The position numbers and the translations under genes are program-made. Source: Calothrix sp. PCC 7103 (lineage in GTDB: Bacteria; Cyanobacteriota; Cyanobacteriia; Cyanobacteriales; Nostocaceae). Taken from it: a stretch of 64,000 nt of DNA. The DNA is taken from assembly GCF_000331305.1 (NCBI RefSeq), contig NZ_KB217478.1, positions 4,018,575 through 4,082,574 of the forward strand. Direction: 5' to 3'. The notes beneath the pieces are model-generated. The model had not been told where the DNA came from. It ran no database searches and worked only from the letters and a program-made list of their open reading frames with translations. Below, one piece after another: positions 26,275 to 38,700 of the stretch. Each line of letters starts with the position of its first letter. Position 1 is the first letter of the stretch.

Positions 26275-27775
26275 GGAGTAAGGACAATGCCAACTTTAAG
26301 AATATACCCGGTGTCAGAATGAGTTTTACTTAAAACCACCGGAGGGTGGAAGCTTAACTCAAACTTTCTTTTCTAGCTTAACCTGGATTTTTTTTTGACA
26401 CTACAAGTGCAAGTTGACTTGCCGCGCATAGTTATCATTATTTGATTTTCGGTTGGCTAGTAGTCAATGGTCTGATACCGACCGATAGATATCACCCATA
26501 ATACTCGTACAAATTACATAGTTAGAATAAGCTTAAGCCGCATGGGTAATTGGGGATAAGTAAATGATAACAAAAATGCTTGTTTTTCTGAATTTATAGC
26601 TAGTATTTGGTCTTGAGCCAAAACTAAGGATGCTTGACTGTGTTACTTAATAATTATAGAACGTTCCAACCACCCTCCCTTAGCTGACTACTATGCTCGA
26701 TAAATAGCACGCCTGCGCTTCAGGTCAAAGTCAAGAACAGTGACTTTATGCTGGAGTATTTAATTGTAACCTATTTTAATTTATATCACACATTTAATTT
26801 TACAACTTAATAATTACAGATATTAACAGCCCCCCGCAAAGGAAGATGCCCGTAAATCCTCAATTATGCCTTTTTTGTCTAACTCCCTTTTATGGCATTA
26901 TTTTGTTTTATAGACATTACTCTAAATTCAATTATCTGTACGTTTATTTAGCTTTTTTCATAAGCATTTTACTCAATTAAGTATAAATACTTGTATATTT
27001 TAATATTTCCTAAAAAACGTTAATAGATTTAAATAATTTATTATTAAAGTAGCGGATAAACATATATATAATTAAGTAATTTAACTATTTCATAATAGTT
27101 GGGAACCTTTTTAATAAAACAGCCATCGATATATATAGCTCACAATATGACTCGATTAAAATTTTTGTACCCGAATTTATCCCCCTAGCTCCCCTTAATA
27201 AGGGAAAAGAAAACTTAAAGCCCCCGAAGTCGCGTTCTTGTTGGGGGGATTATATTCTTAACCGAGCAGTATTGATATAACTGAAAAAGTACATAGTTAA
27301 AATTATGGTATTTATACATATCTCTATATGTATATATTTTACATAATAGTAAATAAATGAGTAGTTATAATAAAAACATCATGAAAATAAAGTAAATAAA
27401 ATCTTTAAAATGAAAAAAGACTTAAATTTTAGTAAGAAAGTAATGCTTACAACCTGATTTTAAATCTCAGTTTAAATCAATTGGCAAGTAAAATAAGTTT
27501 TTAAATTTTGATTACTGAATTTGCTTCTAACACAATAAAAATTGATTTAGGTAAAGACAATGTGAAATATATGTGAAGTAATTATAAAAATATTGTTCGA
27601 CTAATATTTAAGAGTGCTGACTAAAATTAGTTAGTAGGGTGGACGAACAATGGCGCCGTGCATATGATGGGAATCATATGTATAGCTGATTGGTAGAGCG
27701 CGAACTTTGTGACAGGAAAATATCCAAGTAGCAAAGGAAATCTTGGTACACATACAATGCTATATACCCCCTAAT
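26275..27775. other. Long AT-rich intergenic region
   Basis: About 1.5 kb with no convincing gene on either strand. It contains a C-run/G-run repeat (CCCCCTAGCTCCCCTTAATAAGGG, ending TTGGGGGGAT) near 27180-27250. There is a perfect 8-bp hairpin (CATATGAT/ATCATATG) at 27661-27680, and a short tRNA-D-arm-like string just after it that lacks the rest of a tRNA. The promoter of the GH5 gene must lie here. Long leader or small RNA genes are possible, but I cannot show one. Confidence 0.55.
27661..27680. repeat. 8-bp perfect hairpin upstream of GH5
   Basis: CATATGAT and ATCATATG are separated by four bases, about 95 bp before the glucanase start. It could be an operator or an RNA hairpin in the leader. 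Confidence 0.5.
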
Positions 27776-29440
27776 ATGAAAAGGCGAAGAATTCAGTTTT
27801 ACCAACGATTGTTTGTATTTACTGTTGCATTAGTTGTATTGTTGAGTGGGTTATTGAGTCAATTACCTAACAGCACGATGGGCAATACTGCTGTTGCTGC
27901 TATGAATGTTGAATTCCCACTGTCTACAAGTGGAGCAAGAATTATTGACGCGAAAGGAAAGACTGTTTATCTGCAAGGTGTAAACTGGTTTGGGATGGAA
28001 ACTGAAACTCATGTACCACATGGATTATGGTCGCGTGACTATAAAGAAATGCTTTCTCAGATTAAGAGTTTAGGTTATAACACCATTCGCTTACCATATT
28101 CAGTGGAAGCACTGCGGAGTGATAGTATTTCTGCTGTTAATTACACAATAGGCAGTAATAAAGAACTTGAGGGTAAAACACCCCTTGAAGTGATGGATCT
28201 TGTTGTTAAAGAAGCCGAACGTCAAGGGTTAATGATTGTTCTTGATAGTCACCGTCTTAATACCAAACGTATTCCGGAACTGTGGTATGGCGATGGTTTT
28301 ACTGAAGCTGACTGGATTGACACCTGGCGCCTATTAGCGCAACGCTACAAAAATCAAGCTAATATTATTGGTGCCGACTTGAAAAACGAACCACATGGTC
28401 GAGCAAGTTGGGGTACAAACGACCTAAGTACAGACTGGCGCCTAGCTGCCGAGCGTGCAGGAAATGCGATTTTGAGCATAAATCCCAACTGGTTAATTAT
28501 TGTTGAGGGAGTAGAGTTAAACGTACCAGGACAAAAGTTAACTAACCATTGGTGGGGAGGTAACTTAGAAGGTGTCAGACGTTTTAGAGTGCGATTAAAA
28601 CAGCGCAACAAAATAGTTTATTCGCCACACGAATACGGACCAGGTGTGTTTAATAAACCTTATTTTTCCGATAAAAGCTTTCCTAAAAATATGCTTCAGC
28701 GGTGGGAAACAGGTTTTTATTACATTGCGCGTCAAAAAATAGCACCAATTTGGATTGGCGAATTTGGTGGTAAACAAGTAGATAAAAGCTCAATAGAGGG
28801 TATTTGGCAAAATAAATTAGTTGATTTTATCCGCGAGAAAAATTTAAGCTACGCTTACTGGAGTTGGAATCCTAATAGTTCCGATACTGCTGGAATTTTG
28901 CTCTCAGATTGGCAAACAATCGACGCTCCGAAGCAAGTAATGCTTTCGAGGATATTGCCAGTTAAATATAATCCACCAGTACCAGTCGCGAATAGACCTA
29001 ACGCACTAGTGAAACTTGCACCATCGGCGCCTGTAGAACAATCGGGAAAAGGGCAGTTGGGCAGTTTGCTGCCAGTCTTATCATCTCAGTCTCCTGCCTC
29101 ACCTTCATCTTCCTTACGTTCTTCTGGGCAACTTCAAGTAACAACTAAAATAGATTCTGATTGGCAATCAGGATTTTGTGTGACTTTTAAAGTAGGGAAT
29201 TCCAACTCAACCAAGGTTCAAAATTGGCAACTCACATTCAATATGGACAAAGCTGCTATTAAAAACTCTTGGAATGGCACCTTCAAACAAAAAGACGGTG
29301 AGTACATAGTTACGCCATTAGACTGGGGACGGGTAATTGAACCAAATCAAGTTCGTGATCTTGGTTTTTGTGCCAATAAATTAAATACTGGTGGCGCCGA
29401 TTATCAACCGCGAAACGTCAAAATCACAATAGCATCCTAA
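27776..29440 (+). CDS. GH5 glucanase/cellulase with CBM2
   Basis: Secreted glycoside hydrolase that cleaves beta-1,4-glucans. After a Sec signal (LFVFTVALVVLLSGLLSQLP) the GH5 barrel starts at VYLQGVNWFGMETE. The acid/base Glu is in LKNEPHG and the nucleophile Glu in IWIGEFGG, both present; NHWWGGNLEGV and SYAYWSWNPNS complete the fold. A Pro/Ser linker leads to a C-terminal CBM2-type cellulose-binding module (SDWQSGFCVTFKVGN to VRDLGFCANKLN), with a Cys near each end and surface Trp residues. I chose the ATG at 27776 over a TTG at 27743. It may trim the cellulose made by the cluster at 43.8-54.9 kb or degrade external cellulose. Confidence 0.9.
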   Translation: MKRRRIQFYQRLFVFTVALVVLLSGLLSQLPNSTMGNTAVAAMNVEFPLSTSGARIIDAKGKTVYLQGVNWFGMETETHVPHGLWSRDYKEMLSQIKSLGYNTIRLPYSVEALRSDSISAVNYTIGSNKELEGKTPLEVMDLVVKEAERQGLMIVLDSHRLNTKRIPELWYGDGFTEADWIDTWRLLAQRYKNQANIIGADLKNEPHGRASWGTNDLSTDWRLAAERAGNAILSINPNWLIIVEGVELNVPGQKLTNHWWGGNLEGVRRFRVRLKQRNKIVYSPHEYGPGVFNKPYFSDKSFPKNMLQRWETGFYYIARQKIAPIWIGEFGGKQVDKSSIEGIWQNKLVDFIREKNLSYAYWSWNPNSSDTAGILLSDWQTIDAPKQVMLSRILPVKYNPPVPVANRPNALVKLAPSAPVEQSGKGQLGSLLPVLSSQSPASPSSSLRSSGQLQVTTKIDSDWQSGFCVTFKVGNSNSTKVQNWQLTFNMDKAAIKNSWNGTFKQKDGEYIVTPLDWGRVIEPNQVRDLGFCANKLNTGGADYQPRNVKITIAS

Positions 29441-29460
29441 AATCGTATACATATATATAC

Positions 29461-29488
29461 GTAGAGACCGTAAATTTACGGTCTCTAC
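29461..29488. terminator. Perfect 28-bp palindrome between convergent genes
   Basis: GTAGAGACCGTAAA is followed directly by its exact reverse complement, 21 bp after the GH5 stop and 49 bp beyond the rpoC2 stop. ATTTTGGGG follows on the plus strand. It probably acts as a two-way terminator and is also a copy of a dispersed GTAGAGAC repeat (see 24325-24352). Confidence 0.75.
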
Positions 29489-29537
29489 ATTTTGGGGGTT
29501 CTACAAAGGTATTTTGAAAGAGAAAGACAATTTGTCT

Positions 29538-32500
29538 TTATTCTTCAAAATCATCTTCATCTGCATCATCAGGTTCATCTTCTTCATAATCGTCTTCGTC
29601 AGCAAGGTCGCTAACCTCTGACACCATGAAGTCTTCATCATCAAGGATGGAGTTATTACGACGAGTTGCACCACCGTAGCTGCCATCAACAAGACCTGGA
29701 GCATCTAAGTTGTAGTTACGTGCAGTACGGTCATCGAGAACCATGTCGAGAGAGTCTTCGACTTCATCTAAAACACCAGTGCCCATATCCGTTGAGTAGT
29801 CATCAACGATACCAGGTTCATCATAAGTATTAAAGCCTGTACCTGCGGGAATCAAGCGTCCAATAATTACGTTTTCTTTTAAACCGCGCAACCAGTCAGA
29901 TTTTCCTTCAATTGCGGCTTCCGTTAATACCCGTGTGGTTTCTTGGAATGATGCGGCAGAAATAAAGCTATCGGTATTCAAAGATGCCTTAGTAATACCT
30001 AAGAGCATTGGTGTGTACTGGGCACGGGCGCCACCTGTAATTGCCATTGCTTCGTTAACCTGCTCGATTTGGCGCAATTCAACTAACTCACCAGGTAGCA
30101 TTGTCGTATCACCACCATCATCGACGCGCACTTTCGAGGTCATCTGACGAACAATAACTTCGATATGTTTGTCAGCGATATCAATACCTTGAGATTGGTA
30201 TACTGATTGCACTTGGTCAACGAGGAAGTTTTGAACTTTTTGTAGAGCGACGCTAGCACAAGCATAAATACCGTCTTCATTACCAAGGTTGAAGAACAGT
30301 TCCAAAATTTCGTGAGGGTTAGCAAGACCGTCAGTTAGTTGTTGTCCAGCCGAAACTTGTTGACCATCGGAGATTATTAAGTTTTGTCCGGGTCCAAGAT
30401 TGTAATCTGTAACAACACCGTTTGACTCAATGACTTTAAGTCCAATTGCTTCATCGCCATCGCCATAAACGACTTTGACTTCGCCACTACGTTTTGCCAA
30501 TATACAAGCTTCTTTTGGTTTGCGCGCTTCGAGCAATTCCTCAATTCTAGGTAAACCTTGAATAATGTCCCCAGTTTTCGCACGTTCAAATACGAGTAGT
30601 ACTAAATTATCACCCCGTTGTACTAAGCCACCATCTTCGACTTGTAGTACTGCACCAGGACTAACGCGATAAGGGCGCCCTATACGTATTTTGATAGTTG
30701 AACCAGAAGTAGCCAATGCATTAGAGGAGCTTCCTGAAGCAGACTCAGCATATGAAGATACACTTATAACTTGCCCAGATTCGGGAGCAAATACTCCTGG
30801 CGCCACGGCGGAACCTTCAACTATTAAGTCGCCTTTATTTACTAGAGCCGCCCCAGTTGCGGTTATGTTTAGAACATCGCTGTTACGTAAGACTAAACAA
30901 CGACGTACAGCTTCGGCGCCTTTTTGGACACCACGCACAATACCACCTTCTTTACACAGAATTTGGGTGCGGGCAACTACAGCATTCGGAGCAATTGTTT
31001 GTCCATCTTCGACTTCAAGATTAGTTTGTGTCGATCCTTGAGTTGCATCTGCGGAAATATCGCGACGAATTACTAATGATTCAAGGATTACTAATTGTAA
31101 ACGTTGAATATCAGGGTCTTCGCTATCTGGCACTAGTTCGATATCCGCTGCCAATGGTGAAGCATTATGGTCTTGATCTCCTAGGTCGCTGTCAATTTCT
31201 AATACTAATTGTGTACGTAGAAGTTCTACACCTTCTACTGATTTTACGCGCTCCGAGTCTTTGTATGGAAGGCGTTGTACAGCTCTTAGTTGAATTGAAC
31301 GTCCTGTATGCTGACTTACAGATGTTGTTGATGGCACATCTGGGTCACTTGGGACAGCAAATTCCACAACTGGACGCGATATTAACGCAGGACCTTCGGG
31401 GGATTCGACATACTCGATGTAACGTAGTTCTGTGGCAACTTGCCCCATTAACTCTTCACCAGGTTGTACAAATGTTCCATCGCGTCCCATTACCGCTTCT
31501 GGGTCATCGACCATTAGTAGCTCACCTGGTTTAACTACGACTTCGCGGAGAATGTCGTTTTTCTGGGTGACTTCGATAACACCGCTATTTTGACAGAAGA
31601 TGTCTTTAACAATTTCATCACCTGCGTTGACGAATTGACCATCTTCGACAAGCAACAATGAAATATCTTTGTTGACTTCATGTGTTTCTTCGGGTATCCA
31701 TAATAGGCTACCGCCAACGGTGACTTCGTAGCCAAGTTTGGCTTTGCCCTTTTTCTGGACTTCCACACCTGCGAACTTGAGTAAACCACCTGTGGTGGTA
31801 CGGTAACGGTCGTCAATAAGTTCTGCGACGACTTGACCGTTTTGAACTTTTGTACCCGGAGTTGCACGTAGGTTAAATACTTGGTTGAAGACAGTTGTTA
31901 CCAAGTAATTATTGCGACCTTGAGTACTTTCTTTAGTTACGGTTGCAGAGTCGAGAACTACCGAAGCAGTAATGATTTCAATTTCTCTAGTATTTTTACC
32001 TGGTTCTACAGAAGGCAAACGTACTACACCACCATGAACTGTTGTAAGTTGGGTTTCTGCGAGTACCCCGTTTGTTTCTATACTCGAACCGTTATTTACA
32101 ACTAGTTCGGCGCCTGGTGGTAAGTTGTATACATCACCCGACAAAATCCAGATTAAACCACCGCGTGATGCTGTGGTAGTTGTGTTACCTTGACGGTCAG
32201 TTTTTTGTTCGGCAACAACTTCAGAGAATTTAACTTCACCTGCAAGGTCTGTGGCTACATCTTTTACAGCTTTTTCGGTGTTACCACGTCCACGTCCAGG
32301 TAATAAAACTTCTGCAACAAGTTGGCCGACTTTAACTTTTTGACCACTGTTGACATATAGTGTCGAACCTTGGGTAATAGCAACTTCGGTAACGGTGCCC
32401 GCGCTATCTTCAATTGTGATATTACCGTTGGTTTCGACATATAAAGCATCTTCACCGTGACGGGTACGGTAAGGACGTGTTCTTAATTTTTTGGTAAACT

Positions 32501-33587
32501 TAACCGCGCCTTCGTGTTCAGAGCGTACTTGTTTAGCAACCTCACCTGTGAATACACCACCTGTGTGGAAAGTACGCATGGTTAACTGGGTACCAGGTTC
32601 ACCTATACTTTGCGCGGCAATGATTCCCACGGCTTCGCCTAGGTCTACCATTTTGGCGTGTGCCAAGCTCCAGCCGTAACAATGTTGACAAACTGAACGC
32701 GCAGCTTCGCAAGTTAGAGGAGAACGTACTACTACCGATTGCACACCAGATTTTTCAATACGTTTACCTAATTCCTCGGTAACGGGTGTGTTGCGCTCGG
32801 CAATAATTTCTTTAGTTTTGGGATGACGAACCTGTTCGCCAATAACCCGTCCCATCAAACGAGTTGCCAAAGGTATTAAGGTTTTATCACCTTCGGTCAT
32901 AGCAGTAATTGGAATACCCCGATCTGTACCGCAATCAATTTCCCGAATAATTACGTCTTGGGATACGTCCACTAAACGACGGGTAAGATAACCAGAGTCC
33001 GCTGTACGTAACGCTGTATCAACTAACCCTTTACGGGCGCCGTAAGAAGAAATAATATATTCAGTAACGGTTAAACCTTCACGGAAGTTGGTTTTAATTG
33101 GTAAGTCAATAATTTCACCTTGAGGATTTGCCATCAATCCCCGCATTCCAACTAATTGCCTTACCTGAGAAATATTACCCCGCGCTCCAGAGAATGCCAT
33201 CATGTATACGGAGTTAAGCGGGTTAGTACTCTTAAAGTAGCGAACAACTTCGTCTTTAAGCGCTTCGGAAGTACCGTTCCAAGTGTCAATTACCTTTTGG
33301 AAACGTTCAACTTCTGTAATTTCACCACGAGTGTAGCGTTCTGTTGTAGCGCTAATTTCTTCCTCAGCAGCTTCAAGCAAACTACGCTTGGTTGGAGGAA
33401 CCATCAAATCATCAACACTGATGGAAACCCCTGCTTTTGTCGCATAACGAAAACCCAAATCCTTGAGTTTATCTGCCATTACTGCTGTACGCGCTGTTCC
33501 GTAATTAATAAAAGACCAAGAAATTAAATTCCGCAGTTGGCCTTTATCAACTACACGATTACGAAAAACATAATTCTCGTTAGCCAT
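29538..33587 (-). CDS. rpoC2: RNA polymerase beta-prime subunit, C-terminal part
   Basis: In cyanobacteria and plastids the beta-prime subunit is split; this is the C-terminal half, 1349 residues. It begins [17 protein letters not shown]. The trigger-loop region lies in [22 protein letters not shown], the zinc-binding cysteines in [14 protein letters not shown], and [21 protein letters not shown] follows. A long middle insertion of beta-rich sandwich-barrel hybrid motifs, typical for cyanobacteria, precedes the conserved end ([19 protein letters not shown], here [23 protein letters not shown]). The C-terminus is a very acidic tail ([17 protein letters not shown]). It is last in the rpoB-rpoC1-rpoC2 block, 112 bp after rpoC1. 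Confidence 0.98.
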   Translation of the reverse strand: MANENYVFRNRVVDKGQLRNLISWSFINYGTARTAVMADKLKDLGFRYATKAGVSISVDDLMVPPTKRSLLEAAEEEISATTERYTRGEITEVERFQKVIDTWNGTSEALKDEVVRYFKSTNPLNSVYMMAFSGARGNISQVRQLVGMRGLMANPQGEIIDLPIKTNFREGLTVTEYIISSYGARKGLVDTALRTADSGYLTRRLVDVSQDVIIREIDCGTDRGIPITAMTEGDKTLIPLATRLMGRVIGEQVRHPKTKEIIAERNTPVTEELGKRIEKSGVQSVVVRSPLTCEAARSVCQHCYGWSLAHAKMVDLGEAVGIIAAQSIGEPGTQLTMRTFHTGGVFTGEVAKQVRSEHEGAVKFTKKLRTRPYRTRHGEDALYVETNGNITIEDSAGTVTEVAITQGSTLYVNSGQKVKVGQLVAEVLLPGRGRGNTEKAVKDVATDLAGEVKFSEVVAEQKTDRQGNTTTTASRGGLIWILSGDVYNLPPGAELVVNNGSSIETNGVLAETQLTTVHGGVVRLPSVEPGKNTREIEIITASVVLDSATVTKESTQGRNNYLVTTVFNQVFNLRATPGTKVQNGQVVAELIDDRYRTTTGGLLKFAGVEVQKKGKAKLGYEVTVGGSLLWIPEETHEVNKDISLLLVEDGQFVNAGDEIVKDIFCQNSGVIEVTQKNDILREVVVKPGELLMVDDPEAVMGRDGTFVQPGEELMGQVATELRYIEYVESPEGPALISRPVVEFAVPSDPDVPSTTSVSQHTGRSIQLRAVQRLPYKDSERVKSVEGVELLRTQLVLEIDSDLGDQDHNASPLAADIELVPDSEDPDIQRLQLVILESLVIRRDISADATQGSTQTNLEVEDGQTIAPNAVVARTQILCKEGGIVRGVQKGAEAVRRCLVLRNSDVLNITATGAALVNKGDLIVEGSAVAPGVFAPESGQVISVSSYAESASGSSSNALATSGSTIKIRIGRPYRVSPGAVLQVEDGGLVQRGDNLVLLVFERAKTGDIIQGLPRIEELLEARKPKEACILAKRSGEVKVVYGDGDEAIGLKVIESNGVVTDYNLGPGQNLIISDGQQVSAGQQLTDGLANPHEILELFFNLGNEDGIYACASVALQKVQNFLVDQVQSVYQSQGIDIADKHIEVIVRQMTSKVRVDDGGDTTMLPGELVELRQIEQVNEAMAITGGARAQYTPMLLGITKASLNTDSFISAASFQETTRVLTEAAIEGKSDWLRGLKENVIIGRLIPAGTGFNTYDEPGIVDDYSTDMGTGVLDEVEDSLDMVLDDRTARNYNLDAPGLVDGSYGGATRRNNSILDDEDFMVSEVSDLADEDDYEEDEPDDADEDDFEE

Positions 33588-33602
33588 AATAATAAGTTAA
33601 AA

Positions 33603-33658
33603 GTGCTGAGTGTTGAGTGTTGAGTGTTGAGTGTTGAGTGTTGAGTGCTGAGTTTTGA
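33603..33658. repeat. Eight tandem heptamers between rpoC1 and rpoC2
   Basis: GTGCTGA, five copies of GTGTTGA, GTGCTGA and GTTTTGA stand in a row. The reverse-complement unit (TACTCAGCAC) appears twice further along (33669-33701), so the spacer RNA can form hairpins. A typical heptamer repeat array of filamentous cyanobacteria, here inside an essential operon. Confidence 0.9.
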
Positions 33659-33699
33659 ATGTTTCTTATACTCAGCACGAGCGCACTTTCTACTCAGCA

Positions 33700-35577
33700 C
33701 TAACTTGCTAGTGCTTCTTGAATTGCTTTATTGTAAATAACGCGACCTGGCGTAGTACGTACATATTGAGAAAGTACATTTCCATCGGCATCTTCACGAA
33801 CACGGCGGAATTTGTACATTTTTGTAACAGTTCCGTCTGAGTTCTTGTTTTCTTCGATAGGCACTGTATCTGCTTCGGGAGATTCGACTTCTCCATCGAA
33901 TCTGACATATATATAAGCGTGGATATCGACTTGTGCTGACTCAAATGCCATGATTACGTCATCAAGTGAGGCAAAATATTTACCAGCACCTTTTGTTGCA
34001 CCAGGATTTTCTGCGGTTAAATAATATGCTCCCAAAACCATGTCTTGGCTAGGCGTAATAATTGGTCTACCTGTAGCAGGTGACAAAATGTTATTACTTG
34101 CTAGCATTAACAATCGCGCTTCTGCCTGCGATTCTAAGGAAAGTGGGACGTGTACCGCCATTTGGTCACCGTCAAAGTCAGCGTTAAATGCTGGACAGAC
34201 GAGCGGGTGGAGTTGAATTGCCCGACCTTCTACTAATATTGGTTCAAAGGCTTGAATACCTAAACGGTGTAACGTTGGTGCCCGGTTTAGCATTACAGGG
34301 TGTCCTTCGATAACTTCTTCGAGAACATCCCAAACTTGCGGGTCGTTACGTGAAATTAGTTTTTTGGCTGCTTTGATGTTATTAACCATACCGCTGCGAA
34401 TTAAGCGGTTAATAACAAACGGTTGGAATAATTCGATTGCCATTTCTCGTGGCAACCCACATTGGTGGATATGTAATTTTGGACCAACTACAATTACCGA
34501 ACGACCTGAGTAGTCAACTCGTTTCCCAAGTAAGTTTTGACGGAATCGTCCTTGTTTACCTTCGATAATGTCAGATAATGATTTTAATGGACGATTATTG
34601 GCACCTACAACCGTGCGTCCACGACGACCGTTATCGATGAGCGCGTCTACTGCTTCTTGTAACATCCGTTTTTCGTTACGGACGATGATTTCTGGCGCCA
34701 GAATTTCTTGTAAACGTGCTAGGCGGTTATTTCGATTAATTACGCGACGATACAAATCGTTTAAGTCGCTGGTGGCAAATCGTCCACCGTCGAGTTGCAC
34801 CATTGGACGTAAATCTGGTGGAATTACGGGAATAACCGTCATTACCATCCACTCAGGTTTGCTTCCAGTCGCAATAAAGTTATCAATAACCCGCAAACGC
34901 TTAATTAACTTGGCTCGTTTTTGACCTTTGGCTGTGTTAATTTCTTCGCGGAGGTTTTCTGCTTCTTGTTCTAAGTTAATATCAGCAAGCAATCTTAATA
35001 AAGCTTCGGCGCCAATACCAACTTCAACACCAACAAGTTGAGAATCTTCGGCGTAGATTTGGTCTTCGATTTCTAACCATTGGTCTTCTGAAAGTAACTG
35101 CTTGTAGGTTAAAGTTTCAGCGTTACCTTGATTTAATACAACGTAAGAGTTGAAATATACAATTTGTTCTACATCCCGCAATGGCATATCAAGTAGGATG
35201 GATATATAAGAAGGAATACCTTTTAAATACCAAACGTGAGCTACTGGTGCAGCCAACTTTATATATCCCATGCGATGGCGCCGGACTCGCGACTCAGTAA
35301 CTTCCACACCGCAGCGTTCACAAACTATACCACGGTGACGGACGCGCTTGTATTTACCACAGTGACATTCCCAATCCTTTGCTGGACCAAAGATGCGCTC
35401 GCAAAAAAGCCCATCCATCTCTGGTTTCAAAGTACGATAATTTATGGTTTCCGGTTTGGTAACTTCTCCGACGACTTGACCGTTGGGTAATGTTCTTTCA
35501 CCCCATACACGAATTCGTTCGGGTGAAGCCAAGCCGATTTTAACGTAATCGAACTGATTGTTTTGACCTGGTCTCAT
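33700..35577 (-). CDS. rpoC1: RNA polymerase gamma subunit (beta-prime N-terminal part)
   Basis: N-terminal half of the split beta-prime subunit, 625 residues, a core part of cyanobacterial RNA polymerase. It carries the zinc finger ([21 protein letters not shown]), the clamp and lid region ([21 protein letters not shown]), and the catalytic magnesium motif [12 protein letters not shown], all intact. It starts [20 protein letters not shown] at 35577. The spacer to rpoB upstream (196 bp) and to rpoC2 downstream (112 bp) both contain heptamer repeats, longer gaps than the compact operon would need. Confidence 0.98.
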   Translation of the reverse strand: MRPGQNNQFDYVKIGLASPERIRVWGERTLPNGQVVGEVTKPETINYRTLKPEMDGLFCERIFGPAKDWECHCGKYKRVRHRGIVCERCGVEVTESRVRRHRMGYIKLAAPVAHVWYLKGIPSYISILLDMPLRDVEQIVYFNSYVVLNQGNAETLTYKQLLSEDQWLEIEDQIYAEDSQLVGVEVGIGAEALLRLLADINLEQEAENLREEINTAKGQKRAKLIKRLRVIDNFIATGSKPEWMVMTVIPVIPPDLRPMVQLDGGRFATSDLNDLYRRVINRNNRLARLQEILAPEIIVRNEKRMLQEAVDALIDNGRRGRTVVGANNRPLKSLSDIIEGKQGRFRQNLLGKRVDYSGRSVIVVGPKLHIHQCGLPREMAIELFQPFVINRLIRSGMVNNIKAAKKLISRNDPQVWDVLEEVIEGHPVMLNRAPTLHRLGIQAFEPILVEGRAIQLHPLVCPAFNADFDGDQMAVHVPLSLESQAEARLLMLASNNILSPATGRPIITPSQDMVLGAYYLTAENPGATKGAGKYFASLDDVIMAFESAQVDIHAYIYVRFDGEVESPEADTVPIEENKNSDGTVTKMYKFRRVREDADGNVLSQYVRTTPGRVIYNKAIQEALAS

Positions 35578-35639
35578 TTTAATCTCTTAAGACGGAATTA
35601 AACTTAACAAGTTGTTTAAACACACAGCTATTCACTGCT

Positions 35640-35765
35640 AGGAGTGAGGAGTATTCAATTTTTAGTGCGCTCGTGCTGAGTGGAGTTAAGAGTTATAAAT
35701 TATGAGTTAGGAGTTAAGAGTTAAAACTTCTTTCTACTCAGCACTCATCACTCAGCACTCAGCTA
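35640..35765. repeat. Degenerate heptamer repeats between rpoB and rpoC1
   Basis: Variants of GAGTTAA, GAGTTAG and GTGCTGA repeat through the spacer, followed by ACTCAGCAC units in the opposite sense. Same repeat class as at 20640 and 33603. Confidence 0.75.
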
Positions 35766-35773
35766 TCACTCAT

Positions 35774-38700
35774 TTACTCTTCTTCGTCTGCGTCACGAGA
35801 AGAGAGAGACTCATAGGTGGGTCGTGGTGGAGTACGACGATTACCAACATCTGCCATCAAATCGACTTCAACGTCGAGTGAGCTTCCATCGGTTTGGGTT
35901 TCCACTTTGTGAACCGCAATATCTAAGCCTAGTGATTGCAACTCACGCATTAGTACCTTGAATGATTCAGGTGTACCAGGTCGAGGAATCGCTTTGCCTT
36001 TGACTATCGCGTTTAAAGCTTCGTTACGTCCTTGCATGTCGTCAGATTTGACGGTTAGCAATTCTTGCAGGGTATACGCGGCACCGAATGCTTCGAGTGC
36101 CCATACTTCCATTTCTCCGAAGCGCTGTCCACCTTGCTGCGCTTTACCACCCAATGGTTGTTGCGTAACAAGTGAGTAGGGACCTGTTGAGCGGGCGTGG
36201 ATTTTATCGTCTACTAGGTGTACAAGCTTGAGCATATAGGCAACACCCACTGTTATTGGACGGTCAAATGGTTCGCCTGTACGTCCGTCGTAAACCATGA
36301 TTTTTCCTGGCTCATCCGGGTTATATACCCAATCTTTTCCTGTTTCGTCGCGTGCTTCTTGTAATTTGCCGTGAACAATGGCTCGCGAGGATTCTTCTCC
36401 GTACATTTCATCGAATGGGGTAATTTTGAAGCGTACTCCTAAGTTGTGACCTGCCCAACCTAGTAAACATTCAAATACCTGTCCCACGTTCATCCGTGAA
36501 GGTACACCTAAAGGATTTAGCACGATATCAACTGTGCTGCCATCTGCCAAGTAGGGCATATCTTCTAGTGGGCATATTTTGGAAATAATTCCTTTATTTC
36601 CGTGGCGCCCTGCCATTTTGTCCCCAACTTGGATTTTACGTTTTTGTGCTACATACACACGTACTACCATATTAGCACCAGGAGGCAATTCATCGCCTTG
36701 TTCGCGAGTAAATAGGCGGACATCAACGACCCGTCCTTTTTCTCCGTTTGGTACACGCAGAGAGTTATCACGAACATCACGAGCTTTTTCACCAAATATT
36801 GCTCGTAATAATTTTTCTTCGGGTGGCTGGTCAGATTCACCTTTAGGTGTTACTTTACCAACGAGAATATCTCCAGATTCTACCCAGGCGCCGATGCGGA
36901 TAATCCCTTGTTCGTCGAGTTGACGTAGTGCATCTTCACCAACGTTAGGAATTTCTCGTGTAATTTCTTCGGGACCTAGCTTGGTTTGGCGTGCCTCAAT
37001 TTCATATTTTTCAATGTGAATTGAGGTGTATATGTCGTCTTGTACTAACCGCTCGCTAATTAAAATCGCGTCTTCGTAGTTGTAACCTTCCCAAGGCATG
37101 TACGCGACGACAATATTTTGTCCTAGCGCTAATTCTCCACCTTCGGTAGAAGAACCATCAGCGAGTACTTGCCCAGCTACTACTTTTTCACCCATCCGCA
37201 CCAAGGGTTTCTGATTCAAACAGGTATCTTGGTTTGAGCGTTGGTATTTGGAGAGGTAATATTTTATTTCTCTTACATCTGATGCTTTTGTGGAAATTTC
37301 GCCATCTGCGTTTTTTATTCGTGGACGAACACGAATCTCCGTAGCATCTACGTATGATACATCACCATCTGTACGCGATACTATTACCATCCCAGAGTCA
37401 CGGGCGCCTTGTGCTTCTAGACCAGTACCGACTAATGGACGTTCTGGTTTTAACAGTGGCACTGCTTGACGTTGCATGTTAGAACCCATCAGCGCTCGGT
37501 TCGCGTCATCATGTTCCAAAAATGGAATCATACTTGTAGCAACTGAGACAATCTGTACGGGTGAAACCGCTACACAGTCTACTTGTTCAGGGGTTGTTGT
37601 CGAGAACTCCTGACGGTAACGAATAGGAACTTGCCCTTTTAAATAACCGTTTTCGTCGGTCATTGCGTCACCTGCTGCTACCCGCAAATCATCTTCTTCG
37701 TCTGCGGTCATGTAAACAACGGGCAAGTCTAACCGAACTTTGGCGTTTTCAACTTGACGGTAAGGAGTTTCTAAGAAGCCATATTGATTGACGCGCGCGT
37801 GGGTTGCGAGTGAACCTATTAAACCCGCGTTTGGACCTTCTGGTGTTTCAATCGGGCAAATTCGTCCGTAGTGTGAGGGGTGAATATCACGTACTGCAAA
37901 CCCTGCACGCTCACGAGTTAAACCACCAGGGCCAAGTGCAGAAAGGCGCCGTTTGTGGGTTAATTCTGCTAAAGGATTGGTTTGATCCATGAACTGTGAC
38001 AACTGCGAAGAACCAAAGAATTCTTTGATGGCAGCAACCAACGGTTTCGGGTTAACTAACGAAGCAGGAGTTAATACTTCCGCATCCGATACTGTCATCC
38101 GTTCACGAATTATTCTCTCTAAACGGTTGAGTCCAACTCGAACCTGGTTTTGTAATAATTCTCCTACGCTTCGGACTCGACGATTACCTAAATGGTCAAT
38201 GTCGTCGGTGTTACCTATATCAAATTCGAGGTTGATTAGGTAATCGACTGCTGCTAATATGTCGGTAGGAGTCAAAACGCGCACTGGTTCGGGAACTGAA
38301 AGGCGTAGTTTCTTGTTAAGCTTGTATCTACCTACTCTTCCTAAGTCGTAGCGTTTAGCGTCAAAGAACCGCGAATCCAGCAGTTGTTGTCCTCCCAATA
38401 CTGTTGGAGGTTCACCTGGTCTGAGCTTACGGTACAGCTCCATTAACGCTTCTTCTTCGGAAAACTGTCCTTCTTTTTCAATTGTTTTTTGAAAATACTC
38501 AGGGTGACGTAAAGCATCGAAAATTTCGTTGTCTGATAAGCCAAGCGCTTTTAAAAGCACTTGAGCGCTCAATTTACGAGTTTTATCGATACGTACCCAT
38601 ACCAAATCGTTACGGTCGGTTTCAAATTTCAGCCAAGCTCCTCGGTTTGGTATTAACGAAGCTGAATAAGTACGGCGCCCGTTTTTATCGATTTCTGACT

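Noticed and set aside
27681-27712. tRNA-like string TAGCTGATTGGTAGAGCG
   Set aside because: Only the D-arm resembles a tRNA. There is no T-arm (GGTTCGAATC), no matching acceptor stem and no CCA-proximal end, so it is chance or a remnant.
30691-31534. Long plus-strand frames within rpoC2
   Set aside because: They are antisense to a highly conserved essential gene and have no recognisable motif.
33603-33658. Possible CRISPR array
   Set aside because: Units are seven bases with no spacers; it is a heptamer tandem repeat.
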